Assembly (NCBI RefSeq): GCF_040834005.1
Contig: NZ_CP162129.1
Location: 4,537,501-4,601,500, forward strand
Source: Paenibacillus sp. PL2-23
GTDB taxonomy: Bacteria; Bacillota; Bacilli; Paenibacillales; Paenibacillaceae
Direction of reading: 5' to 3'
DNA length: 64,000 nucleotides
A program made the translations under genes and the position numbers. The notes under the pieces are model-generated. The model was not told where the DNA came from and did not search any database. It was given only the letters and a program-made list of their open reading frames with translations. Numbering within the stretch: position 1 is the stretch's first letter; every line of letters starts with the position of its first letter. Shown here piece after piece: positions 1-7,656 of the stretch.

Positions 1-68
1 CCTTAAGGAGCGACCCGCTTCTTCTTGCTGTCTGTCATCTATCATTGCGCTTAGCCAGCTTAACCAGC

Positions 69-938
69 TTAGCCATTCACAACTTCTCCGCCGTTAATAT
101 GGAGCATCTGCCCCGTCATATAGCTGGAATCGTCGCACGCCAGATAGACATATGCCGCCGCCAGCTCATGCGGCTGTCCAGCGCGGCCCATCGGCGTGTC
201 GGAGCCGAAGGTCGACACCGACTCCGGATCGAACGACGCCGGGATAAGCGGTGTCCAGATCGGTCCTGGCGCTACGCCGTTCACACGAATGCCGTCAGCC
301 GCCAGATTGGTCGCTAGCGCGCGCGTGAACGACACGATTGCCCCTTTGGTGGAGGAGTAGTCGATCAGTGTTGGGTTGCCTCTATACGCCGTAATCGACG
401 CTGTATTAATAATGGAGCTGCCCTTCTTCAGATGAGGCATAGCGGCGATGGTGAGATAGAAGACGCCGAATACGTTCGTACGGAACGTCTGCTCCAGCTG
501 CTGCGGCGTGATGTCCTCCACCTTCTGCCGAACATGCTGCTCCGCCGCATTATTGACGACAATGTCGATACGCCCGAATTGCTCAATGGCGGCGCTGACT
601 ACCGCTTGGGCGAACGTATTCGTGCCGATATCTCCATTCATGAGGCTGCATTGGACGCCATACCTCTCGCAAGCCTCCTTCGTCTCCTTCGCATCGCTGT
701 GCTCGTCCTTGTACACGATGAGCAGAGACGCGCCCTCCTTCGCGTACGCCACAGCTACCGCGCGGCCGATACCGCTGTCGCCGCCGGTAATAATGGCCGT
801 CTTGCCGGCAAGCTTGCCGGCTGCTTTGTACTGCTCCGTCTCGAAGACGGGCAGCGGATTCATCTCCGATTCGATCCCGGGCTGCCTGCCCTGATTTTGC
901 GGCGGGAACACTTTTTGCTTCTGTTGTGTTGCAGACAT
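69..938 (-). CDS. SDR family oxidoreductase (general-stress type)
   Basis: Classical short-chain dehydrogenase/reductase of the long N-terminal-extension subgroup (YdaD/YhdF of Bacillus, YghA of E. coli); probably an NAD(P)H-dependent reductase of small carbonyls or alcohols in the cytosol. Visible motifs are the cofactor loop TGGDSGIGRA near residue 55, NNAA near 135, the catalytic Ser with YSSTKGA (Tyr-x3-Lys) near 195-200, and the PGPIWTPL segment. The ATG at 938 is preferred over the GTG at 950 because GAGGGAG lies 11 nt upstream of the ATG, while it abuts the GTG. The gene starts 21 bp after the speD stop codon and is probably cotranscribed with it. Family assignment is firm; the substrate is unknown. 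Confidence 0.9.
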   Translation of the reverse strand: MSATQQKQKVFPPQNQGRQPGIESEMNPLPVFETEQYKAAGKLAGKTAIITGGDSGIGRAVAVAYAKEGASLLIVYKDEHSDAKETKEACERYGVQCSLMNGDIGTNTFAQAVVSAAIEQFGRIDIVVNNAAEQHVRQKVEDITPQQLEQTFRTNVFGVFYLTIAAMPHLKKGSSIINTASITAYRGNPTLIDYSSTKGAIVSFTRALATNLAADGIRVNGVAPGPIWTPLIPASFDPESVSTFGSDTPMGRAGQPHELAAAYVYLACDDSSYMTGQMLHINGGEVVNG

Positions 939-959
939 AGAATCATCCACTCCCTCGTT

Positions 960-1760
960 CTACGTAATGTGATAAAAGATCTCGTCCATCTCCTGCTTCA
1001 GCCGGTTCGTGATCCTCCTCTGCTCCTCCACGCTCAGCGTATCCTTCGTATAGCCGAACAAATAATTGTTCAGATCGAATTGCTTCAGCCGGCACTTCGT
1101 ATGGAACAGATTCTCCTGATAGATGTTGACGTCAATCATGTCATACAGCTCAGCTTGCTCATCCGGTATGTAATTCTGGATGGAGTTGATCTCGTGGTCG
1201 ATAAACAACTTATACCCGTTAATGTCGCGCGTGAATCCTCTCACCTTGTAATCAATCATCATAATATCCGTATTAAACGAATGGATCAGATAATTGAGCG
1301 CCTTCAGCGGCGATATTTCACCGCAGGTTGAGACGTCAATATCAGCGCGGAACGTGCTGATTCCCTCGTCGGGATGATATTCCGGATAGGTGTGCACCGT
1401 AATATGGCTTTTGTCCAGCGCAAGAACCACATTGGCGGGCAGGGGACCCGGCGACTCCTCGAACGATTCCAGCGGCACCTCCACAACCGGCCCCTCGGAT
1501 ACAAGCAGCGTTACGCTGGCGCCTTGCGGCACGTAATCCTGCTTGGCAACATTCAGCACATGTGCGCCGATCATCTCCGATACTTGGTTCAGAATGGACG
1601 TCAGCCGATCAGAGTTGTACTGCTCGTCGATGTACGCGATGTACGCCTCCCGCTCCTCCTTCGTCTTCGTATAACAAATATCGTACATGTTGAAGCTGAG
1701 CGACTTGGTCAGGTTGTTGAATCCGTGCAGCTGAATGCGCTGCTCATGCGTAAGCTTCAC
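960..1760 (-). CDS. speD: S-adenosylmethionine decarboxylase proenzyme, E. coli type
   Basis: Makes decarboxylated SAM, the aminopropyl donor for spermidine-type polyamines. The protein is about 266 aa, like the 264-aa E. coli SpeD and unlike the short (about 125 aa) B. subtilis enzyme. The self-cleavage motif [12 protein letters not shown] is present; Ser118 (counting from the chosen start) should become the pyruvoyl group. Other family blocks are [36 protein letters not shown] and [13 protein letters not shown] at 1769 is possible, but AGGAG sits 8 nt before the in-frame GTG at 1760, and that start also matches the E. coli N-terminus better. No spermidine synthase gene lies nearby; a glutathionylspermidine-synthase-like ligase lies 3.6 kb away in the same neighbourhood. 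Confidence 0.95.
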   Translation of the reverse strand: MKLTHEQRIQLHGFNNLTKSLSFNMYDICYTKTKEEREAYIAYIDEQYNSDRLTSILNQVSEMIGAHVLNVAKQDYVPQGASVTLLVSEGPVVEVPLESFEESPGPLPANVVLALDKSHITVHTYPEYHPDEGISTFRADIDVSTCGEISPLKALNYLIHSFNTDIMMIDYKVRGFTRDINGYKLFIDHEINSIQNYIPDEQAELYDMIDVNIYQENLFHTKCRLKQFDLNNYLFGYTKDTLSVEEQRRITNRLKQEMDEIFYHIT

Positions 1761-1824
1761 ATTCCTCACTCCTTTTCCCTAGGTACTATTTCCTGTTACC
1801 CTTATCCTGATTCCGCCAAACGGG

Positions 1825-1857
1825 GAAAAAAATAAAGGAGCGCCCGGAAGCGCTCCT
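1825..1857 (-). terminator. Rho-independent terminator after the K+ channel gene
   Basis: On the minus strand a 7-bp stem (AGGAGCG/CGCTCCT) with an 8-nt loop is followed by TTTATTTTTTT. It lies just downstream of the channel gene and upstream of speD, so speD needs its own promoter in the roughly 60 bp that follow. Confidence 0.85.
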
Positions 1858-1911
1858 CTCGTCAAAATCATCTATATGATGGTGCTAGGCCGAATCGCTT
1901 GGTCCATGCGC

Positions 1912-2925
1912 TTAGCCCACAATTTTCCTGTATGTCTCCTCATCGCATATCATATACAGACGGGCGTTGCTCGGAATGTCTTCGCTCATCCTCCGATTGA
2001 TGCCCATGTCGCTCCGATCCGCCAACAGGGTCGCGCCCTGCTCCAGCAAGCCGAAGAAGGCGTCGCCGTACGTCCGCCAGCTCGGAGACACCGGAACCTC
2101 GTAAATATCATCGCCATGCTGCCTGCTGAGCAGCTGCCTGAACACATCTGGATTGCCCACTCCCAGCGCGGAACGAACAGCTAGCCGGGAGATAGCGTCA
2201 TGCGACAGTACAAATTCATTCACCTGCACGTGCCTGAAATTGCGAATATGCTTCTCCTGCATAATTTCGACCGTCGTATGTACGTTCGGCGCGATTCTCT
2301 CGATGCTGGAGACGATCAACAGGGATTTGCCGTCGACCAGGGAGGCTTCATCGATGCGCGAGTCCCCGAAGATAATCGCCGACTTTGCCCTGCTGATCAT
2401 CGCCTTTGCCAGCACCTCGTCCTCCGAGGGATCGCCACTGATGAAGTGCACCTGGTCCAGCTGCTCCAGCGGATGACGATCGGATTCATCAATAATGACG
2501 ATAGCCGTCTCGGGATGATGGGACAGGATTTCCTCGACGGCGGTTTGCGCTTTTTTGCCCCAATTTATAATGACAATATGATTCTCGCCCTGATAGTTCA
2601 ACTTCCCCTCTCCTCTCATGCGCTTAATGATGGCGAACGTGTCAATGATCCTGCCGATAACAAGGCTCAGCAGCCCGATGCCGAAGATGTACAGAAATAT
2701 CGTAAACACCTTGCCCGCGACCGTAACGGCATAATAATCGCCATACCCTACTGTCGCCATTGTTGTCAGCACCCAATACAGCGCGTTGAACCAGCTTCCG
2801 AACGTATCCGGCTCAAGCGCATACGCTACCGTGGCGCTGAAGAACACAAACACCACAATGCTAATGGCGATCGACCTTTTGCTAATATGGTACAGCTTCG
2901 CCGACAGCAGCCTTAGCAAATGCAT
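1912..2925 (-). CDS. yugO: Two-TM potassium channel with RCK (TrkA-N) domain, YugO-like
   Basis: Membrane K+ channel subunit of the MthK/YugO class. Residues 18-37 form TM1, a pore helix leads to the selectivity filter TVGYGD at 58-63, and TM2 spans about 68-90. The cytosolic part begins with a Rossmann-type RCK domain (NHIVIINWGKKAQ near residue 112), expected to gate the pore on ligand binding. The ATG at 2925 is chosen because GAGGGGGGAG lies 5 nt upstream; an upstream ATG at 2967 has no such site. The gene is transcribed divergently from pspA with about 130 bp between them, and faces the same envelope-stress gene set. The family is clear; the ligand and the link to the neighbours are inferred. 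Confidence 0.9.
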   Translation of the reverse strand: MHLLRLLSAKLYHISKRSIAISIVVFVFFSATVAYALEPDTFGSWFNALYWVLTTMATVGYGDYYAVTVAGKVFTIFLYIFGIGLLSLVIGRIIDTFAIIKRMRGEGKLNYQGENHIVIINWGKKAQTAVEEILSHHPETAIVIIDESDRHPLEQLDQVHFISGDPSEDEVLAKAMISRAKSAIIFGDSRIDEASLVDGKSLLIVSSIERIAPNVHTTVEIMQEKHIRNFRHVQVNEFVLSHDAISRLAVRSALGVGNPDVFRQLLSRQHGDDIYEVPVSPSWRTYGDAFFGLLEQGATLLADRSDMGINRRMSEDIPSNARLYMICDEETYRKIVG

Positions 2926-3054
2926 AGTGACTCCCCCCTCTATTTGAATACATGTATGATTTGGCATTTCGGATCATACTATCGTAGATTCGTGAAACCA
3001 TGTGCCGCCGTATGCGTATAAAATTTTATCTCAATGCCATTGGAGGGAATTACC

Positions 3055-3726
3055 GTGTCCTTGTTCAAAAGACTTCGCGATTTAACCCTGTCCAACGTTT
3101 ATTCCATGATCGAAAAAGCGGAAGATCCTATCAAGCTGACCGACCAGTATATCCGCGACATGACAGAGGATCTGCAGGACGCCGAGAAGGCCGTCGCTTC
3201 CCAGATCGCTCTGGAGAAAAAATTCAAGAAGCTGTACGAGGAGCAGGAGGCGCTTCTGCAGAAGCGGACCGAGCAATCCCACATCGCCGTTCAAGAGGGC
3301 AATCTGGAGCTCGCACGCCGCGTCATCGAAGACAAGCAAGCTGTTGAAACCAAAATGATCGAATACAAAGAGGCTTATGCCGAGAACCAGCTGCTGGCGA
3401 ACAATCTGCGCGCCAAGCTGGAGGAGATGCGCAAGCAGCTCACGGACATGAAGAACAAGCGCGACACTCTTGTCGCTCGTTATCAAGCCGCCAAGACGCA
3501 GACCGAAATCAACAAAGCCATGTCCAGCTTCGGCACAAGCTCCGCCTCGGCCGGCATGAAGCGTATGGAAGAGAAGATGCTGCAAGCCGAAGCGATGGCG
3601 GAAGCAAGCAACGATCTCGCCGCCTCCAAAGGCAAATCCATCGACGATGAATTCGCCAATCTGGGCAAGAACAGAGCCGTTGAAGACGAGCTCGCCGCCC
3701 TGATGAAGCAATACGAGAAGAAGTAG
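3055..3726 (+). CDS. PspA/IM30 (ESCRT-III-like) membrane-stress protein
   Basis: Peripheral membrane protein of the PspA/Vipp1/LiaH superfamily, which polymerises on damaged or fluidised membranes. Its 223 aa are almost wholly predicted helical coiled coil: N-terminal amphipathic segment SLFKRLRDLTLSNVYSMIEK, then EDPIKLTDQYIRDM and long charged heptads up to about residue 150. The C-terminal part is Ala/Glu-rich, DDEFANLGKNRAVEDELAAL. The GTG at 3055 is chosen because GGAGGG lies 8 nt upstream; the ATG at 3034 would overlap that site. It is followed after 6 bp by a DUF4178 gene, a pairing also seen in E. coli yjfJ/yjfK-type loci. Whether it is the cell's only PspA homologue cannot be judged here. 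Confidence 0.92.
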   Translation: MSLFKRLRDLTLSNVYSMIEKAEDPIKLTDQYIRDMTEDLQDAEKAVASQIALEKKFKKLYEEQEALLQKRTEQSHIAVQEGNLELARRVIEDKQAVETKMIEYKEAYAENQLLANNLRAKLEEMRKQLTDMKNKRDTLVARYQAAKTQTEINKAMSSFGTSSASAGMKRMEEKMLQAEAMAEASNDLAASKGKSIDDEFANLGKNRAVEDELAALMKQYEKK

Positions 3727-3732
3727 GCCGCT

Positions 3733-4254
3733 ATGGGACTGTTTGGCCGCATCCGCGGCATTCTGAAACGCCCCGAGCCGCCAATCGCGGAACGCAGCGT
3801 ATTCGAAGCCGGTCCCGGCGATGTGTGCGAGGTGTCGATGGTGACTTATCAGGTCACCGGACGCACCTCGAGCCAGCGCCGGAGAAACGCTCTGCTCACG
3901 CTGCAGGACGGCTCGGATTTTCGTTATCTGCTTGTCGAAGACCGTGAAGCCATCGCCTATTCGCTGTACAAATCCATCGACGGACGTCTGGACTCCTTCA
4001 CGGAAGTGCCGATGACGCTGGAGCTCGACGGACGTGTCTTCCATATGGAGGAGCAATACGTCGATTGGATTACCACCGTCGGCAAGACGCCGTTCCCGCG
4101 TCCCGGGGAGCTGTCCGTCTGGCAGTACCAATCCGATGACCGCAAGCTCATGCGCATCGAATGGCTGGACGGACGATTTATGCTCTACGAGGGCGAGGAT
4201 GTGCTGACCGCAGATGTCGAATTTCTATTCGGCGGCGGACGCACCGTACGCTAA
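3733..4254 (+). CDS. DUF4178 domain protein downstream of pspA
   Basis: A 173-aa soluble protein with the DUF4178-like pattern: an N-terminal GPGDVCEVSMVTYQVTGR strand region, a central EDREAIAYSLYKSIDG segment, and a C-terminal beta-rich part with MRIEWLDGRFMLYEGEDV. Such proteins are predicted to be small beta folds and recur next to PspA, DUF350 and polyamine-type genes; their biochemical role is not established. It starts 6 bp after the pspA stop, so the two form an operon closed by a strong terminator. I infer it partners PspA at the membrane; nothing in the sequence shows catalysis. Confidence 0.8.
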   Translation: MGLFGRIRGILKRPEPPIAERSVFEAGPGDVCEVSMVTYQVTGRTSSQRRRNALLTLQDGSDFRYLLVEDREAIAYSLYKSIDGRLDSFTEVPMTLELDGRVFHMEEQYVDWITTVGKTPFPRPGELSVWQYQSDDRKLMRIEWLDGRFMLYEGEDVLTADVEFLFGGGRTVR

Positions 4255-4258
4255 ACGC

Positions 4259-4311
4259 AAAGACTGTCTGGCCGGGAGCCTTGAGCATCCCGCCGGACAG
4301 TCTTTTTTTTT
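4259..4311 (+). terminator. Strong Rho-independent terminator
   Basis: AAAGACTGTC pairs with GACAGTCTTT, with a further GGCGGGA-type inner stem, followed by an uninterrupted run of T on the plus strand. It ends the pspA-DUF4178 operon. The convergent minus-strand gene ends 11 bp further on and may use the same hairpin in reverse with a shorter T run. Confidence 0.9.
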
Positions 4312-4321
4312 GCTGCCAATT

Positions 4322-4723
4322 CTATATGATCAGACTGCTGATGGCAAACGAAAAGCCGAGATACACCGAGAACAGCATGATGCCGACCGCAACATTGCCC
4401 TTCAGCAGCTGCTCCGATATTCTGAAGCTTGGCGTCATCAGCTCGAACAGCCAGTAGGCCGCGATCAGGCAGACATACCCAACCGCGAACCATAACATCA
4501 TGAACCAAATGTTCGTATTCGTATACGCGGCAACGCCCAGAATAAGCGCCGTCGAGATGAATTTGCCGCCAAGCGCAAGGCCAACGGCTACATTTCCCTT
4601 CTTCAGCTCCTCCACGTCCTTGAATGGCGTCATCAGGCTGAACACGAACATTCCCAGCAATTGAAGCACAATAATCACAAGAACGCTAACGACCAAATTC
4701 AAGACAATCGTCAATTCGCCCAC
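4322..4723 (-). CDS. DUF350 four-helix membrane protein
   Basis: Integral membrane protein of 133 aa with four predicted helices arranged as an internal duplication: FSLMTPFKDVEELKKGNVAVGLALG in the first half is echoed by FELMTPSFRISEQLLKGNVAVGIML in the second (each shown in part). This tandem LKKGN-VAVG signature marks DUF350 (E. coli YjfL). No enzymatic residues are known. The chosen GTG start overlaps the 3' end of the upstream lipoprotein gene by 13 bp, so translation is probably coupled; a TTG at 4714 is an alternative. It is the last gene of the minus-strand operon that includes the ATP-grasp ligase. Confidence 0.88.
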   Translation of the reverse strand: MGELTIVLNLVVSVLVIIVLQLLGMFVFSLMTPFKDVEELKKGNVAVGLALGGKFISTALILGVAAYTNTNIWFMMLWFAVGYVCLIAAYWLFELMTPSFRISEQLLKGNVAVGIMLFSVYLGFSFAISSLII

Positions 4724-5340
4724 CCCCGAAATTTCGAATATACGGAATCATAATCCGCAAAGTCATGTACCTCTTCCATTCGAATATTGACCGTTTGCTT
4801 CTCCGACATCGTGTTGTACATCGCTTCGTCAATCGGCTGCTTAATCCGATTGCCTGTTGGAAGCTCCACGATGGCGAAGTTGCGCGTTTCACCCTTAAAC
4901 TCAGTCTTATACACGCCAACAAGGTCAACCTCGGCTGTCAAATCCACCTTCAGCTTCTCCAGGTCCGCCTGCGCGTCCGACTCCTGCTTGAAGGTTTTCA
5001 GCGTCTGCCAAGCGGACAGCCGAACCTCATTGCGCTGATCGGCATGCGTGATCATCTCTGCATCCATGAATTGGAGAATGAACACCTTGTCGCCTGTCGC
5101 ATAATTGTTATCGTTCGGCATCAGCGTATTGTCTGGCAGGATGGTCATATCGCTGCCGATCAGATCGCCGACGGTACCATCGATCACCCGATAATCCCAA
5201 GGCACCCTGACAACGTCGGGATTTGAGCTCGTGCTGGTCTCGAATACGGATTGCGTGCCATTGGAGCAGGCTGCCAGCGCAAAGGCCAGAAGCAAGCCAA
5301 GGGCTAAGGTTAGATATATTTTTGGTAGACGTGCAAGCAT
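4711..5340 (-). CDS. Predicted lipoprotein of the PspA/DUF350 cluster (possibly DUF4247)
   Basis: 209-aa secreted lipoprotein: a hydrophobic signal segment at residues 8-24 ends in the lipobox LAAC (Cys25). The mature part has no membrane helix; it includes GDLIGSDMTILPDN and a C-terminal LPTGNRIKQPIDEAMYNT block. Lipoproteins of the DUF4247 group occupy this position in comparable clusters, but I assign that only tentatively. The start ATG directly follows the stop codon of the ATP-grasp gene (TAGATG), and its end overlaps the DUF350 gene, so all three are one transcript. It would sit on the outer face of the membrane. Confidence 0.82.
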   Translation of the reverse strand: MLARLPKIYLTLALGLLLAFALAACSNGTQSVFETSTSSNPDVVRVPWDYRVIDGTVGDLIGSDMTILPDNTLMPNDNNYATGDKVFILQFMDAEMITHADQRNEVRLSAWQTLKTFKQESDAQADLEKLKVDLTAEVDLVGVYKTEFKGETRNFAIVELPTGNRIKQPIDEAMYNTMSEKQTVNIRMEEVHDFADYDSVYSKFRGWAN

Positions 5341-6534
5341 CTATCTCACTCCTATCGCGATAAAATGGCTGGCGTTCCCCGTAATAGGCCCGCCTCCTCG
5401 GCCAAGCATGCCGCAAGGCTTTCCGTTAATAACGAACATGCCGGTCAGCAGATGGAGCTCGCCCTCCGACGTGCCGATTCGGGCAAGCTCCGCCCGCTTC
5501 TGGTACATGGTCGGGAACAAGGCGCTGGTGTCGAACCCTTCCCGGTCCTCCAGCTCCAGTCCACCAGCAGCGTCGAACAGGCGAACGGAGCCGCCTTCGC
5601 GCCCGAACATCGACTTGGACACGAAGCTGCCTTCGAATACCGCTTTGTTGTAGGCAGGCAGCATATATTGGCTGATGATCGCTCTTTCGCTTTCGTCGAA
5701 CAGCTGGCCCAGCTCATACAGACCCCATACAACAGCCAGCAAGCCCTTTGATTGAAGCAGGATGCTGTGCGGGCCGTTCCAGATGGCGAGCTCCCCTGTC
5801 TCGATGGAATAAGCAAGCGCATCCCCGCCTTCATCGACGGCCATCCACTCCTTCGGATAGAGCGCGAACATGCTCCGAATGGCGCGGCCTGTGCCATCCT
5901 TCAGCACGCCTTCATCCACATACAGCTCCAAGCAATCGACACAGCTGACGTCCAGGCCGCTGTGCTTGACCAGCGCCTCAATCGTGCCGGAATCCTCCAG
6001 ATGCTCGCCGTAGTCGACGCAGGCCGCCGTATCCGGCCGTTCCATCGCCCAAGCCTCCGCTATTCTCTCTCTCATTGCGAGATTAGGAGAGTCGAGACCA
6101 AGCTGGGCGCACATCCATGGCGTTGCGATTGAAGCCTCCACATAGCCCGTTGGCGTATCCGCGTTCAGCTCCAGCAGCTTAATCGCTCCTTCGTTGCTGA
6201 TAGCAAAATCGAAGCGGGCGTATCGGCTAATGAAGCCCTCCTCTGGCATTGGCAGCTCGTCAAGCATCGTCCAGAGCACCTCAGGAATGCCAATCAGTTC
6301 GTATAACGCATGATTGCCATGCACATACCGGGCTGCGCGGTCGAGTACCTTCCACAAGCCGGCAGACGCCTGCTCCAGCTCCTTATAGGTTTCGCTGCTC
6401 ATGGTCACGGCCTGATCGATCCAATACCGCTCATCCCCGATATCCGCCCAAGTAAAGCCTATGCCGGCGAGCTCAGCTACACGGCTTGCGCGGTCGGGAG
6501 ACGGCTCCGATATAACCTCGAATACGCCGCTCAT
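5341..6534 (-). CDS. Glutathionylspermidine-synthase-like ATP-grasp ligase (YjfC type)
   Basis: ATP-grasp amide ligase of the GSP_synth family, 397 aa, corresponding to the synthetase half only; the amidase domain of E. coli Gss is absent, as in E. coli YjfC and YgiC. Visible blocks are the early RYARFDFAIS, the metal/substrate motif LLELNADTPTG near residue 125, the nucleotide-binding lysine region SFVSKSMFGREGGSV near 305, and the C-terminal GMLGRGGGPITGNASHF. The family joins a carboxylate to an amine with ATP; the true substrate of the stand-alone members is unknown. The start overlaps the Ser-rich gene by 4 bp (ATGA). A speD gene nearby suggests a polyamine-like amine, which is inference. 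Confidence 0.92.
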   Translation of the reverse strand: MSGVFEVISEPSPDRASRVAELAGIGFTWADIGDERYWIDQAVTMSSETYKELEQASAGLWKVLDRAARYVHGNHALYELIGIPEVLWTMLDELPMPEEGFISRYARFDFAISNEGAIKLLELNADTPTGYVEASIATPWMCAQLGLDSPNLAMRERIAEAWAMERPDTAACVDYGEHLEDSGTIEALVKHSGLDVSCVDCLELYVDEGVLKDGTGRAIRSMFALYPKEWMAVDEGGDALAYSIETGELAIWNGPHSILLQSKGLLAVVWGLYELGQLFDESERAIISQYMLPAYNKAVFEGSFVSKSMFGREGGSVRLFDAAGGLELEDREGFDTSALFPTMYQKRAELARIGTSEGELHLLTGMFVINGKPCGMLGRGGGPITGNASHFIAIGVR

Positions 6535-7226
6535 CCGCCGAAACCGCTGCTACTCTTGCCGCTGGAGACACTGGAGCCGCTAGAGCTGCTAGAGCTGCTG
6601 GAGCTCTTCGAGCCGGAGCTGATGCTGCTTGAGGTGCCCCCTATGCCTCCAGGACTGGAGGAGGTGGAGCGCCGTGTCACCGAGCCAGTCGTCGTCGACG
6701 TCTTGGGTCTGACTGTGGAGCCGACGACAGATTTATTTTGAAACGTATCGCTTGTGTAGGAGGTTGGTCGATAAGGCGTAGACGACTTATAATAATAGGT
6801 TGGCCTCTTCTTATAATAGCTGGAGGACGAGTAGCTGGACCCCGAATTGAACAGCAAATGATAGAGCAGCAGATCATCCCAGCCGAAGCCGGTGCCGTAA
6901 TGATGAACGACGTTGGACCCGCCCCCGGCGCCCCCTTCCTCCGAGCCCTCGCCCTCCGGCTGGTCGGTGGGCAATGGCTGAAGCATGGGAAGATTCCAAT
7001 CGATATTAGGGTCAAAATAAGTCTTCACTTCATCCGATGACCAGGATACCAGCTTAGGCTCTTCCGCCGCAGCGCCTCCACTGTTGGCGGATACGCCTGT
7101 GCTAAGCACCGCGTTCGCCAGAAGCGCCACGCCCAGAGACGTGGACAGCACGCGAAGCGGCTTGCCGTCTGCGGTCAGCCAGCGAACTGGCTGCTCCTGT
7201 GTTTGTTGGTTATCGTCTTGCGTCAA
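6531..7226 (-). CDS. Ser-rich low-complexity envelope protein, YgiB/YjfM-like layout
   Basis: 231 aa. Residues 26-46 form one hydrophobic segment after a polar N-terminus. An acidic stretch near 95 follows (EGEGSEEGGAGGG), then a Tyr/Ser-rich part near 130-150 and a C-terminal tail of almost pure Ser, Gly and Thr ending in SSGFGG. The layout (basic N-terminus, membrane segment, Ser/Thr-rich end with terminal GG) resembles E. coli YgiB and YjfM, which also sit beside the ATP-grasp gene; sequence homology is not demonstrable by eye. TTG start at 7226: GAGGAG lies 8 nt upstream. The terminal Gly-Gly could in principle be the carboxylate used by the adjacent ligase; that is speculation. Confidence 0.75.
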   Translation of the reverse strand: MTQDDNQQTQEQPVRWLTADGKPLRVLSTSLGVALLANAVLSTGVSANSGGAAAEEPKLVSWSSDEVKTYFDPNIDWNLPMLQPLPTDQPEGEGSEEGGAGGGSNVVHHYGTGFGWDDLLLYHLLFNSGSSYSSSSYYKKRPTYYYKSSTPYRPTSYTSDTFQNKSVVGSTVRPKTSTTTGSVTRRSTSSSPGGIGGTSSSISSGSKSSSSSSSSSGSSVSSGKSSSGFGG

Positions 7227-7253
7227 GTTGCATTCTCCTCTCTGAAGCGTTGA

Positions 7254-7466
7254 TTAGCCCTGCATGGGAACAAGCAGCAGCTCAAGTCTTCCATGATCAA
7301 GGTTCAGACGGCCTTCCACCGTCTCATATTCTTTATTCCCCACTACGATATAATTGACGTGCTCCAGCGCGGCCACCATATTCATCGACCATTCGCGTTC
7401 CTCGATTTGATTCAATTCGCCGGTTGGGCTTTTCACCATCAGTACCACCTTCAAGCCTTGCTCCAT
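7254..7466 (-). CDS. Small conserved-looking protein heading the ATP-grasp operon
   Basis: 70-aa acidic soluble protein without a recognised domain: begins MEQGLKVVLMVKSP, contains NYIVVGNKEYETVEGRLNLD and ends LLLVPMQG. A clear ribosome site (GGGAGGAAGG) precedes the ATG. It is the first gene of the minus-strand operon and is followed after 27 bp by the Ser-rich gene. Function unknown; its position suggests a regulatory or scaffold role in the same system. Confidence 0.7.
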   Translation of the reverse strand: MEQGLKVVLMVKSPTGELNQIEEREWSMNMVAALEHVNYIVVGNKEYETVEGRLNLDHGRLELLLVPMQG

Positions 7467-7656
7467 GATGCTTCCTTCCTCCCTGCCAGTAGACTGCTGA
7501 ACACTTTTGATTATAACGTATTACGTCGCGAATGTGGCAGACGTTGCACATGAATGGGATTCATTGCTTTTTCCTTCCTCCGGATCAAGCGGTTCAACCC
7601 AGCCCTCTGGCGGTTATTGAGAGATAACGAAAGCCAACAAATCATGAGGTGAGCCT

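Noticed and set aside
432-1331. Long plus-strand frame opposite the SDR and SpeD genes
   Set aside because: Arg/Leu-rich shadow of GC-rich genes that show clear family motifs on the other strand.
3082-4131. 349-aa minus-strand frame opposite PspA and DUF4178
   Set aside because: Shadow frame: no ribosome site, low-complexity composition, and both genes on the other strand have strong starts and a terminator.
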